Source of the DNA: Cristatella mucedo
Taxonomy: Eukaryota; Bryozoa; Phylactolaemata; Cristatellidae
Direction of reading: 5' to 3'
Length of the DNA: 60,000 nucleotides
Assembly (NCBI GenBank): GCA_009760855.2
Contig: WPIO01000044.1
Span: 312,001 to 372,000 of the forward strand
Shown here: positions 1 through 11,200 of the stretch, one piece after another
Layout of the letters: every line of letters starts with the position of its first letter
Numbering within the stretch: the first letter of the stretch is position 1
Program-made: the position numbers and the translations under genes
Notes under the pieces: model-generated
What the model saw: the letters and a program-made list of their open reading frames with translations, nothing else
What the model was told of the DNA's origin: nothing
The model's database searches: none

Positions 1-123
1 GTTCCCCCCCCCCGTTTTGTGCAGCAGTGTGTTAACATGTGGTGCTCAAGGCTGTGTGTTCTGGGCCCGCTAGTTCATTTGTTTAGGAGTCGAAGAGAGT
101 CTGATCTTGTAGAGTTTAATGTG

Positions 124-125
124 TG

Positions 126-204
<79 letters not shown>
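124..204. repeat. (TA)n microsatellite
   Basis: Almost pure alternating TA with one GT interruption near 139-140, followed by a short GATA run (205-225). Confidence 0.97.
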
Positions 205-206
<2 letters not shown>

Positions 207-228
207 ATAGATAGATAGGTAGATAATA

Positions 229-292
229 TAATCGTAATAATTGGTCTTTTATATTACTCCCTAAGAGAACTAAATCTCTATACAGGCACTTT
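229..292 (-). repeat. LINE/SINE 3'-tail relic
   Basis: Reverse complement of the shared tail: AT-rich end, then CCCTAAGAGAACTAAATCTC and AGGCACTTTTC, matching the stem-loop tail of the local LINE and SINE2 families. No body is attached. Confidence 0.6.
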
Positions 293-499
293 TCATTCAA
301 CCTCCTTGAAAAGAATATATAACCAGGGGTTAGTGGCTTGCACTATATCATGCTTAGGCCATCATGCTAAAGCAAGCAAGAGACACCCAGTACCACCGGT
401 GAGTAGGACCTCTGGCTAGTAGCATGTGTTAAATCATGCACAGGTAAGCATGCAAAACATAGAAAGAAGGAAACAAGACTAGTTCACTGGGATTCAAGA

Positions 500-960
500 A
501 AAGCTGACCGGAACAGATGGTTCTGTAGTTGAAACTCAAATGGTGCAAGGTCATTGCAGGTAGTGAACGTTTATTGGGGCAAGTTTTGGACCTTTGGCGC
601 ATAAAAACTGAAGGCCCAATTAGCAACTGGTTTCAATTTAATGAAAGGGAATGCTCAGGAGCAAGCAGATCGAGAGCACTCTGGAAACACGGAGGTCAGA
701 CAGGTCGGTAGGCTGGTGCAAGCGAGTTAAGCGACCTGTAAGCCAGACAGAGGATCTCGAAATCGATTTGGATGCTTAATAAGGAGCCCGTGAAGCTCAA
801 ACAGAAGTGGTGTGATGTGGCAGCCATGCTGTTGATGAGAGTCCAGACCAAAGTCCGAGTTTTGCACCATTTGGAGCCGATTAAGGATACATGAGCTTTC
901 TAAATATAAGGAATTTCCGTAATCTAGACACGATGTCTCAAATTGACGAACTAGTTTTTA
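500..960 (-). repeat. Degraded LINE fragment (second L2-like family, RT C-terminal part)
   Basis: Shares phrases with the fragment at 29130-29500, including AGGCTGGTGCAAGCGAG and the block around 'GGAGCC-GTGAAGCTCAAACAGAAG'. Reverse-strand reading gives remnants of the CxxGLxxLQLxxNSAARL-type RT C-terminal region with many stops. Too decayed for precise limits. Confidence 0.55.
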
Positions 961-1079
961 CTCTCATCTGATCAGGCACCAATTTTGGCGATGATTCGTA
1001 GCTGAAAATGGACGCTTGATAGGGGAAGAAATATGTTCATCTAATAACTAGTTGACTTCGAAAAGCATGGCCAGATAGT

Positions 1080-1155
1080 ATTAATAATAATAGTAATAAT
1101 ACATTTGATAAAGCGCCCTCAGAGAACTCAGTCTCTTTCTAGGCGCTTTACATGG
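1080..1155 (-). repeat. LINE 3' terminus
   Basis: (ATT)n followed by the reverse complement of the stem-loop tail (AAAGCGCCCTCAGAGAACTC ... CTAGGCGCTTTAC). Only the last bases of the element are present. Confidence 0.8.
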
Positions 1156-2297
1156 GTTGACGTTAGGGAAGTAATGCTAGATGAACCTACATGATAAGGT
1201 ATTGCAGCTTGAGGGCGATACTAGGCTTGCCCATTGCCCTTATATTGGTCCTATTATCGTTGAGCTTCACGAAGTTTGTCTCCAACTGCAACTGCAATCG
1301 ATGCCGGCTGTAAGGGAATTACCGTATCTTAAGTATAAGAGTATAAGTATAAGTATAAGTCCCACCCAAACATAAGTCGTACCCTAAATTTATGGACATT
1401 GTCTTGGAAAAACGTTTTTATTGAAAAATATTATTACTGAATATATAGCTCATTTTGCATTAATGTAAGTTTGCTTTAATCGGCACAGTTAGCAAGAAAT
1501 TCGTCATCAGTATCACTGCTAATATTTTCATAGTCTTCTGCAACATCGGCAATGTCTGAATCGTCACTTTCACGGAATACAGTGACTGACACTGACTTGG
1601 AATGTATAAGCCGCAGCTTTATTTTTTTAAAGGAAACAAGTGCGACTTATACTCAGAAAAATACGGCGTGGGTCTGATGTGGAGTAATGCTTAGACAGGT
1701 TGACGTGTAGGTATAACTGAACTTTGCTGGCATAGAAATGGAACGCCAAGATTTTTCGGCAATGATATCATGCAGAGGTTTAGAGGTTTGCATTAGATAG
1801 TGAACGGAAGGATGTCTGAGACCGAATACTGAGGTGCCTCATACTTTAAGGGACCACTCTTGACATGCAGCTGATGTAAAGGCGACTAAATAAGAATCAG
1901 TTGTTTTTTTTGAGATATTTTTGTGTGCATCGGCTTGCCAGCTTCTGCTGGGTCTGGATGAGGCTAATCAAATTTAGGCTAGATGGCAGATGGCAATATT
2001 TGGAAGCAGAAACTGTTTTGCACCAGAGGATTTTCGTTCTGGTGCACACCCATGCATTTAATATTCAAAACCGGTGACTTGGTTACTGTAACACAGCTGT
2101 GCAGCTGTTAACTTGTGTGGTCATGTAGCTCTATGGGAACCAGGTTTTGTTGTTGTACTCCTGCTATGGCAGGTATCGACGTAAGCTGAGGTACGGTCGA
2201 GGCAGCTCTTTTGCACGTGTACCGATGCACTGTGATGACTGCTTTTGCAAACACGTGTGTTCTAACCCTCTGCACTATTCTGCTTTCAGTTTTTCAG

Positions 2298-5200
2298 TAG
2301 TCATCGAAGTCGACATCAGCAGTCACCGAAGGGGATTTATTTATATGGAAGTGTTGGTAAGTTATGACAAGTGGTGATCCTCACAGTCGTACGTGCCACC
2401 GTGGCCTAGCCGATGCAGTGATTGCCTCTCTTTTGCTGTGCTGAGCATGGGGGCTTGGCAGATGTGCTTTGTTGACGTTTGCTGTTGTGCCAGCCGCTCG
2501 ACATATCCTTTTCCGACTAGCGGTCAGCTGTGGGGAGGACTGCCAATAGCACCAGCTGCAGCTTCTGGGCAAATCACACCATCAGCAAAAAGGGCTGTTG
2601 ACCATCATAGGGAAGTGGCTCCTAACCAGTGGACTTGTGTGTACAACCTGCTTCTAGTTATTGTATGTGTACTGTGACTTGGTATTGTGGAATCACGTTT
2701 GTCATTGCTTTGTTAGCTGTGCTAAAGTGAATTAGCATCAATCCTGTATGGTAGTATGCAGCCTGACACGAGTGATCGAGTTTGGGTTGACCTTGTTGTT
2801 AATGATAGGTCGACGAAATCGCTAGCAATCTTTCTCCATGGGCTGTAGGCAGTGGCAAGACGATGCTCATGGATTATTTCTTTTCTTGCTGCAATGTGAA
2901 GAGGAAGAGGCGAGTTCACTTCAATGCCTTTATGCTTGACGTGCACAAAAGTAAGTCAGAAACTGCTGTTGCTGTTTTTGCGTTACAGCATATACCTGGC
3001 TAGTGATGGGCAGATGGGAAACCCTTGGACAAGGACGTGCACTCTGTCTCTGTCAGTAAAGCAGGAGAGCTGGTGCTTGTTTCAGCAGGAAACTACTTAG
3101 CTACTTCAACTAATGCCGGCTGCCTGACATTCAAAGCAGTCTCGTTCGTCCTGCTCGTAGAGGGCTCTTATCTGGACGATTAGACCTTGCTTCAAAGTCT
3201 GCTAGGCTAGCCAGCTAAGGCCACCGGCACGCCTGATTCGGAAAGTAGTCCGCTTCTATGGCTGTCCTACCGATCTATGCTAGCCACCCAGTACTTATCA
3301 AGATGCCATACCAAGCTGTTAGCTGCCCCTTGTTTTTGCGGATGCGCACTTGTAACATGCTACCTTGACATACAATTGTTGTTGTAGAGATACACCAGTT
3401 TAAGCAATCCACATCGCCTGCTGGCAGCAGTGCTACCAGTGGTGCTGGCAGCAGCACTGGTGGGAGAGCATGGATGAGCTCTCGTGCTGCTGTTTCCTTT
3501 GATCCCATACCGCCTGTGGCAGCAGCCATTGCTGCAGATGCTTGGCTTCTGTGTTTTGATGAGTTTCAAGTAACGGATATCGCGGATGCTATGATTTTGA
3601 AAAGGCTATTCACGGAAATGTTTGCTAAGGGAATGGTCGTCGTGGCAACGTCCAACAGGAAGCCGGACGGTGCGTTTACATGACTTGTCAGTTGGTTTTC
3701 TGGATCGACTGATAGATGGTTGTCTGCTTCCTTGAACAAAGTTGCATACTTGGCACCATAAAGATGTGGCAGGTTCTTTTGTATCTTTTAGACCTTTATA
3801 AGCACGGCTTGCAGCGTGCCAACTTTGTGCCATTTATCAGTGTTTTGAAGGTACGTGAGTGATCGGTTGTGATGTATTGCTTTTGAATCTTTACTTTGTT
3901 ATGTAATGTGTGCCATTACTTTCGTAAATTTGAATGGGCACTTACTAAATTTTCTGTTGACTAGGCGACTTTTTTGAAACCCATGCAAATGTAAGAACCT
4001 AGCCATTCGGACTTTAAAGGTTCAATTTTGGGCCTTGGGCAATTTACGATCAGAGAAAGCTCTGCGTCATGTTTTATAGCATGCGGCATTTACTTAGCCA
4101 GCGACATCGGCATGAACAACAGATAAGTTCGGACGCGTGGGTGCTTATGCATCTTAGGCGCTCCAAGTTAATAATAATAATAATAATTCACTTGATAAAG
4201 CGCCCTCAGAGAACTCAATCTCTCTCTAGGCGCTTTACATTTGTTGTAAAGTGAAATGCAATTGAATGGTAAGTAAAATCATGCTTGAAAAACAAACGAG
4301 ATGAATAAACATTGTGGGAGCCTCCCCATTTCAAGTTTCCCTGAAACATGGAATGAGGAGGCTCCCACCAAACTACAGCACAGCATGAAAAACCAAAAGA
4401 GATAGCAGACAAAACCCATGGACTACAGCTGTTGCCCGTTGCCGAGGGAGCCCGTTGTGAGCTCGTCATGCTCGAAGCTTAACCGGAGAAAATCCATAAC
4501 AGCCGGTACTGGTCCGCTGTGCGATATATGTTATTTTTATGTCTTCATCGGCTGACTAGATAACACACAAGTAGCCACTAAGAAGAGCTCCCAGTGTAGT
4601 TGCATTTGCATGTTTCCTTTCCTGCATATGTAAATTGCCTAAACAGAGTTTTGGTTCTCCGAGGGTGCTGTAAAATTTCGTATTAGTATTAAACAGAGCT
4701 CCTTCTCATGTCTATTGTGCTGCTGATGGTAATAGTACAAAACTATCATAGCTTTAACTTTTCTTTCTTGAGAGAAGTATGGGCACTGGAGTTGTCAGGT
4801 ATATGCATTTTGGTTTAGAGCTGCTACGTGGAGTGTGACATTCATCGTCGTGCAGTGCCCAGTACTTAACCTTTAGATAGTTAACATCAACAATATTTAA
4901 GGAATACGATTAATTAGAGCAGGCAGTTTACATTATTTAAATTGCCGTTAATTGAAGCATATGATTAATGCATCTTATGCATCTATTTAGGACAGCATTT
5001 AGTGGGTTCCTGTGATCCTTCCTTTATGTGCTTATGCGTGCTGACAGCGTTGCATGCTGCCACTAGCCACACTTGCATGCTGACCGTGTGCATATCGTAC
5101 CTAACCATGTTATTCTTGTTTTTTATTGAGCATGCTATAACTAACCATTCGATCTTGCTTGCTTCGTTTGCAGCAATTGTAAAGCACCTAGAAAGAGATT

Positions 5201-8200
5201 GAGTTTTCTGAGGGTGCTTTATCGAATTTATTATTATAATTATTATTAATATTACCAGAGGTTTCCTTGCTGGCCATTAAATGCTTTTTAATTGTTGGCC
5301 TAGCTCACTGACTCGTGACGTATTCGATTTTCTTGCAGATGCACTGTGCCGTTTTACCTTTGGATTCGGGTGTCGACTATCGGCAAAACATTTCATCTTC
5401 TACGAAGCTGTATTTCATGTACGTTCGGCTACATTGACTTTTTATTGCAGACGCTATGATGGCACTGTCGTAGGATTTGATCTGATGTCCAACCTGCTAG
5501 TTACTGCTATATGTTGAAGTACCGAGGTATATATACAGGTTTCTAAGGTAGCATCGAGTGTATCTGGTTGGTTACTTTGTAGAATAAGACGCGATTCTAC
5601 TCTCAATAACGTTTCTTTTATTCTCTATATCTAGTGTGCTTCTAGTCGGCCATTTTTCTCTAGCTAATGTTACTCTTCTCCATAACCTTTCTGACCTCAC
5701 AAGTGGTTCTGTACTTCCACTATGAAAGTAGGTCAGTCCTAGCTGGCCCAGTTCTTATACTAGCCTAGTACATTTACGGCCACATCAGGAACTACTTTGA
5801 TAGTTACCATTGTAACTCAAGTTTTCCCAAGTTTCTATGTACAGCAGCTATGAGGGGTCCATACTTACTGATGTGCTTACCAATAGTAAACAGGTTTCTT
5901 GTGTGACCACGAAGGTGTCCGAGGCTTCGGAGCTACCCAACTGTAGCACTGGATGGATCTGCAGGCGGGGGGAGGGGCAGGAGAGGCTGATCTTTCATGG
6001 CTGTAGAAATATTTTCCCTCCTATAGCCAGGCTTCATGAAGCACAATGCTCGTGCAACTAACTGCAGCACTCGTGGAATGCTTAAGTCCTTGGTGGCATT
6101 GTTTCTCAACTGCTCCTATCATGACGGTGAAAGTGTGGCCGACTAAGGTACCGCTTGATATATTATTTACCCGGCTCGTCACGGCTGATTGGAGATTGTT
6201 GCGTGATATATCGTGATGCCAAGCATCAGTCATAGCTCTATTTTTGAAACTCCAAGAGAAGCTTCAATCAGCAGACGATAGTCGTGTGATCTGTGTGCAT
6301 AAAAATGCTATTTGGCTAGCAAAAGGGAGCTGATAACTTGTCTCCATGTTGCGGTTGCAGCTCAAGTGAAGAGACTACCAGTAGCGCTTTGGACGAAGTA
6401 TTCTCGAGCCTGAGCATGGCTGAGAAACTTGGTGCGTATTTTTTAAGAGTAGCTTTTTGCAATATTTTTTGTTGGTGTTGCCATCGCTAGGGCCTGGCCG
6501 GCTGATACTACTTGCTGACATTTTAAAAGAAACAGTACTTTCACTGGTGGCGCATCTTGCTTGCTCTATGTGAAGTGGCCGCCGACAGGTGTCACGAAAA
6601 AGATGGATGGTAGGGGTACAGTATTAGCACGTGATGATGACTAACGAGAGATATTACAAGAGGTCAAAAGGTCAAACTGAGATCTCCTGCAAGACAGAGA
6701 TAAAAGGTGTGTGACTAATGCATAGGCTCGTTGCATGTCAGTGTGCTGCCTCACCCAGAGTTCACTCACGATATCCGTGTGTGGCTTCGGATCGTCTGAC
6801 AGCCATCAGGTGGTAACGTGCACTTCTGTCATCCACTGTTCGAAACTGCTGTAACTGATTCTGGCCTTGCTTTTGTTCTTTCAGAGGTGAAACCGCAAAC
6901 TCTTACCGTGCTAGGAAGGGCTTTACACCTCAAAAAAACGTGTGGCAGAATTCTGGATGCCAACTTTGAAGATTTATGTGAGCAGGTCGGTATTTGGCTG
7001 ATGCAGGTTGCAAGTTTTGTGTTCACTTGACAGCATGACTGATCTGTCATGTGATGCCTTGAGTACGTGTTGGCAAGGTGAAGGTGACAGGGCTCACTGG
7101 AAAGCAGGAGGTTAAAATGCTCAGGCAATCTAAAACTGAGCCGACTCACGATGTGCATACTTTGGCAGTCCAATTCTGAACACTGTCAAAAGTAGAGGAT
7201 CAAAAGAAACTAATAAGGAGAACACCAAAGGTGACATGAGGTGACACTACTGCACCTTGCACTAGCTGTATTTCAGTATTCTCGTGATAGCAGGCACGAA
7301 TATATCTGTTAGCTGTCTCATCGCCCATCGTGTCAAATTGATATGGTAAGACAGCTACGTGCCCCCCTCTTAGCCTAGAACTAAGATGCTTGTTCTTAAC
7401 ACCCAGGTCCTGAACCAGAGTTCTTCAGTGGTCAATCCTTCATTGACCGCTGGTGATGGCCGTGATGGCTCTCCTGCCTCTATATAAATGAGGCTGTTAA
7501 GTCAGCTTACCTTTTTTTGTGTCGCATTAGCGCTCACGGTATGGTCTACCATTTCGATGCTATGATCCCATTTAGGGTTTGGGGTAGGGTTTGTTAGGGT
7601 TCAGGTAGTAGGGTTTGAGTACCGTAACTTAAAAAAATTAAATACTAGCTGATTTAACAGCCTCTTTTGTATAGCGACAGAAGAGCCTTCACGGCTATCA
7701 CCAACGCTTGCAGTGGCGATAAAGGATTGGCTCACCAAACCTTAAGGAACCTTGTGCCTAATATCAGTGCTCCCCGATGTTCAGAATCTTTTGTTCTGAA
7801 AGAATGACTTCCATGCCGTCTTCAGCATCGGTATTCCCATTTGGTTGGGCTTTACTATCAGTTCTACTTGACAAGAAAACAGTAAAAAAAACAATCACTT
7901 TAAAAAAGTCTCAAACTTACATCCGGTCCTAAAAAGGAGCATGCCGACAAGAGAGGGGTATTTTACTTTTCTTGTTCGTGCTTTCTTTTCTCCTATATTG
8001 AAGTAATAATAATGATGATGATTACTATTATAGTAATGATTTATTTATATTTAATAAGAAAGAGTGCTCTCATAATTTATGCCTACCAATTTTGCACCTT
8101 TGTTTCGGATTGGTGACGGTATGAAAAATAATTGGCTTACTGAAGCTTGGCCGAATCGCACCGAGTACGATCATGCTGGTCAATCATGGATGGGGGAGGG

Positions 8201-11200
8201 GTGATGGGAGTGTGGTCCATGCTACGATGAAACTCGGCCTAATTGTTTGGGTGCCTAAGCAAGTCCTGGGACTGAGGCAAGATTATTGCGACTGCATTTC
8301 TGGGGGCTGATGCCACTAGGTTTTGCTTAAATGGTTTATAGTTTATCGGATGTTTGCAACTGATGCCGGTCAGCCTCGTTTTGGATTCGAGTGGCCTGGC
8401 TGCTGGTCGGCCAACACGACTGATAGCAATAATAATTATACCAATACATTTGTATAGCATCCTCAGAGGCCTTAATCTCTGTATAGGCACTTTGTATGTG
8501 CTGTTAAGCAAGCGTGATCAAATGGCTAGTCGTACATAATACATAATGTCAACATGCGTAATATGGTTAGTGGTAGCATGCACAGTGTCACCATGTAAGC
8601 CCACACAGGACACATCACAAAAGAGCCCACCAAATGCTTTGAGGAACAGTTGCGTTTTCCGCTTCTTTTTAAATGTCAAGTCAGCGGATGTCTATACTTC
8701 AGTTTGGAGTGAGTTTCAGGCTTTGGGAGCATACGGGCTAAAAGTATGGTTTCCAAAGGAATTGAGGCTGGTTTGAGGCATATCTAAGCGATTTGAGTCA
8801 GAAGAGCAGGTTGTTGATCCGTAGCCTGGTTGGGGAGTTGTCCTGATAGATAAGCTGGAGTCAAAGGATGAAGGGATTTAAAAGTGAGTGACAACACTTT
8901 GAAGTCGATATGCTGCTCGACTAGGAGCTAGTGCATGTCGGCGAGAAGTAGTGTGATTTGGCAGCAGCGACGTTTACGACAGACAAGCCCAGGTGCAGAG
9001 TTTTGTACCAACTGTAAGCACGTGATTGCACAGCCCGGTAGTTCAGCAAGCAGTGAGCTACAGAAGTCGAGAGGACATGCAGCACTTCTATGGATCGTAG
9101 AAGTAGGGGAGTGTGAATAGGGTCTAGAGGAATAGTAATTTTCTTTGACGGGGAGGAGAGAAAGTTCAGAATGAGGTATCTCGTGACTTCCTTGAATGTA
9201 GACATAAAGTTGCTGCACGGAATTTAAAGGGAGAGAGAGAGAGAATCTTGAGTTTTTTTTTATTGAGGAACAGGAGTCCAGAGAAGATGCTGCTACCTTA
9301 GTGATGGACTCTCTGATCTTGTCTATCTTGCTGACAAAAAAGCTAGAGAAGCGATCGGCTAGATCACCGCAAGGATCACTAGGTAAGGAACTAACATGGG
9401 AGCGGTTAGGGAGATGGTTGATGGTAGACGTCAGCATCTTTGGATTGTGTGTCTGTGATTCAACAATATCTTTTTTTATAAAAGCTAGGCTTGGTCTTTG
9501 CTAGGATCGATTGGTATGATCTACAGTAGTATTTGTTTGCCTGTTGATGGAAGTCAATCCTGATCTTTTGTATGCTTTCTCAAGCTTTCGCTTAGTAGGC
9601 CTGGCTAGTTTAATGTCTGTGGCAAACCATAGGCCGCCTGGGCAAGGGCGCTCAATGCTCTTCGTCAGAGTTTCAAACTCGTCGAGCGTGCCAGTTAGTG
9701 TCGTATTGTAGAATTCTACTAATGATGACATGTCGGAAGGGTGGATTGAGTGGCTAGGATGGGTGAAGATGTTTTTTTTTTGCTCTGACTGCTTCGATGT
9801 CAAGGGTTTTGAGGTTTTGTAATTCACAGTTGATTTTGGGTGCAGAGGAGGGCACACAATGAAATCTGCATGTGGTCACATAAGCAGAATTTGGTAATAG
9901 TAGGGAATGATAGCATACAGTTGTGGGAGAAAATGTAATCGAGTGTGTGGGTGTGTGTGTCCTACCAATTCTTAGAAAAAATATTACGGCGATATGCAAA
10001 GACATTATCATCTTCATTATTAATGTCTTTGTATATCGCCATATGAGAACTACATATCTTTTTAGGCGCTTCTCATGGGCTGGAAATGAAGCTTAGCAAC
10101 TGATCCGTAATGATAGCATCAATTATTGCAGCACACTTAAGTATCCTAAGGGCGATTCACATGGGCAGACAAAACAAATGCCGTAGGGAATAGGCTGGTT
10201 TTTGCATTACTTTAAATGTCATCAAGCAACCCTTTAGAGTGGCACAGGCCATTTGGAGCAAGAACACTGCAGCACATGCTGCCGAGTTTTTAACATAGTA
10301 ATAGCTAACTAGCTATATACAGTTAAGAAAAGAATATCAATTTGGGGACCTAAGACTGCCTGCTTGAGAACATTGCAATGCATGAGCAACGAGCTTTGCC
10401 CCCGTGCATTGCTGTGCATATTGCGAGGCCACTGCCTCGCCTAGATGTGGTATGGCTGGACCTGCACGATGCCAAGCTGCTTGCACGGCTGCTCAGATGG
10501 TGTAGCTAAAAGTGAGAGAGGTCTCAAGGATTGACACTGATCCTGCTGTCAACGTGTCAGCTGCTGCTTCCCCTACTGATCACAAAAGCCCTGATGCCAG
10601 GTTATAATAATAAAAAAAATTCTATAGCCCCTAAGAGAACTAAATCTCTTTCTAAGAATGTTAAATATACTTGAAAGGAAGCATGTCATTTGGTAATTGG
10701 TAACTTGTGAAGTTTAAGCCGACATCACATTAGCAAGCAAAAATCAATTCACACGGATGGAGAAAATGCTATAATGAGCATGCAGGTTTTCAAAAAAAAT
10801 TAACGTCGTTTGAGTCGGCGGATGTTATAATGTCAGTCGATAATTAGTTCCGGGCTTTGGGAGCATGGGAACTAAAGGATCTCTTACGGATTTGAAGTTT
10901 GTTAAAAGCTATTATGTGTACTTGTATGTAGTACATATTCATATATACAGACATGAATATATTTACTATATGTACAATATATGCAGTGCTAGCCCGAAAA
11001 AATCTATGCACCCTGGGAATAAACACAAACCCCAAACAATGTTGAGTTTTGCAAAATCAAGGCCAAAAGTGATACTTGGATGTAGGATTAATGAGAGAAA
11101 ACAGCAAATTTTGCTAATTGTACTGACTGCCCCTCGGTCGGTTAGCCTTCTGAGTGTGTAAAACATGCAAAATTAGGTTTCAAATGGAGCTGATATGGTC

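Larger units (their letters stand above)
1..2289. other. Left flank, no gene recognised
   Basis: Holds a poly(C) stretch (5-13), a (TA)n tract, two LINE 3'-tail relics, a degraded LINE body and a short AAGTAT/AGTATA array near 1325-1365. From about 1380 to 2289 nothing is recognised. The missing N-terminal exons of the AFG1-like gene might lie here, but no convincing coding block was found. Confidence 0.6.

Noticed and set aside
7566-7617. Interstitial telomere
   Set aside because: Only about five irregular TAGGG motifs, without a regular hexamer array.
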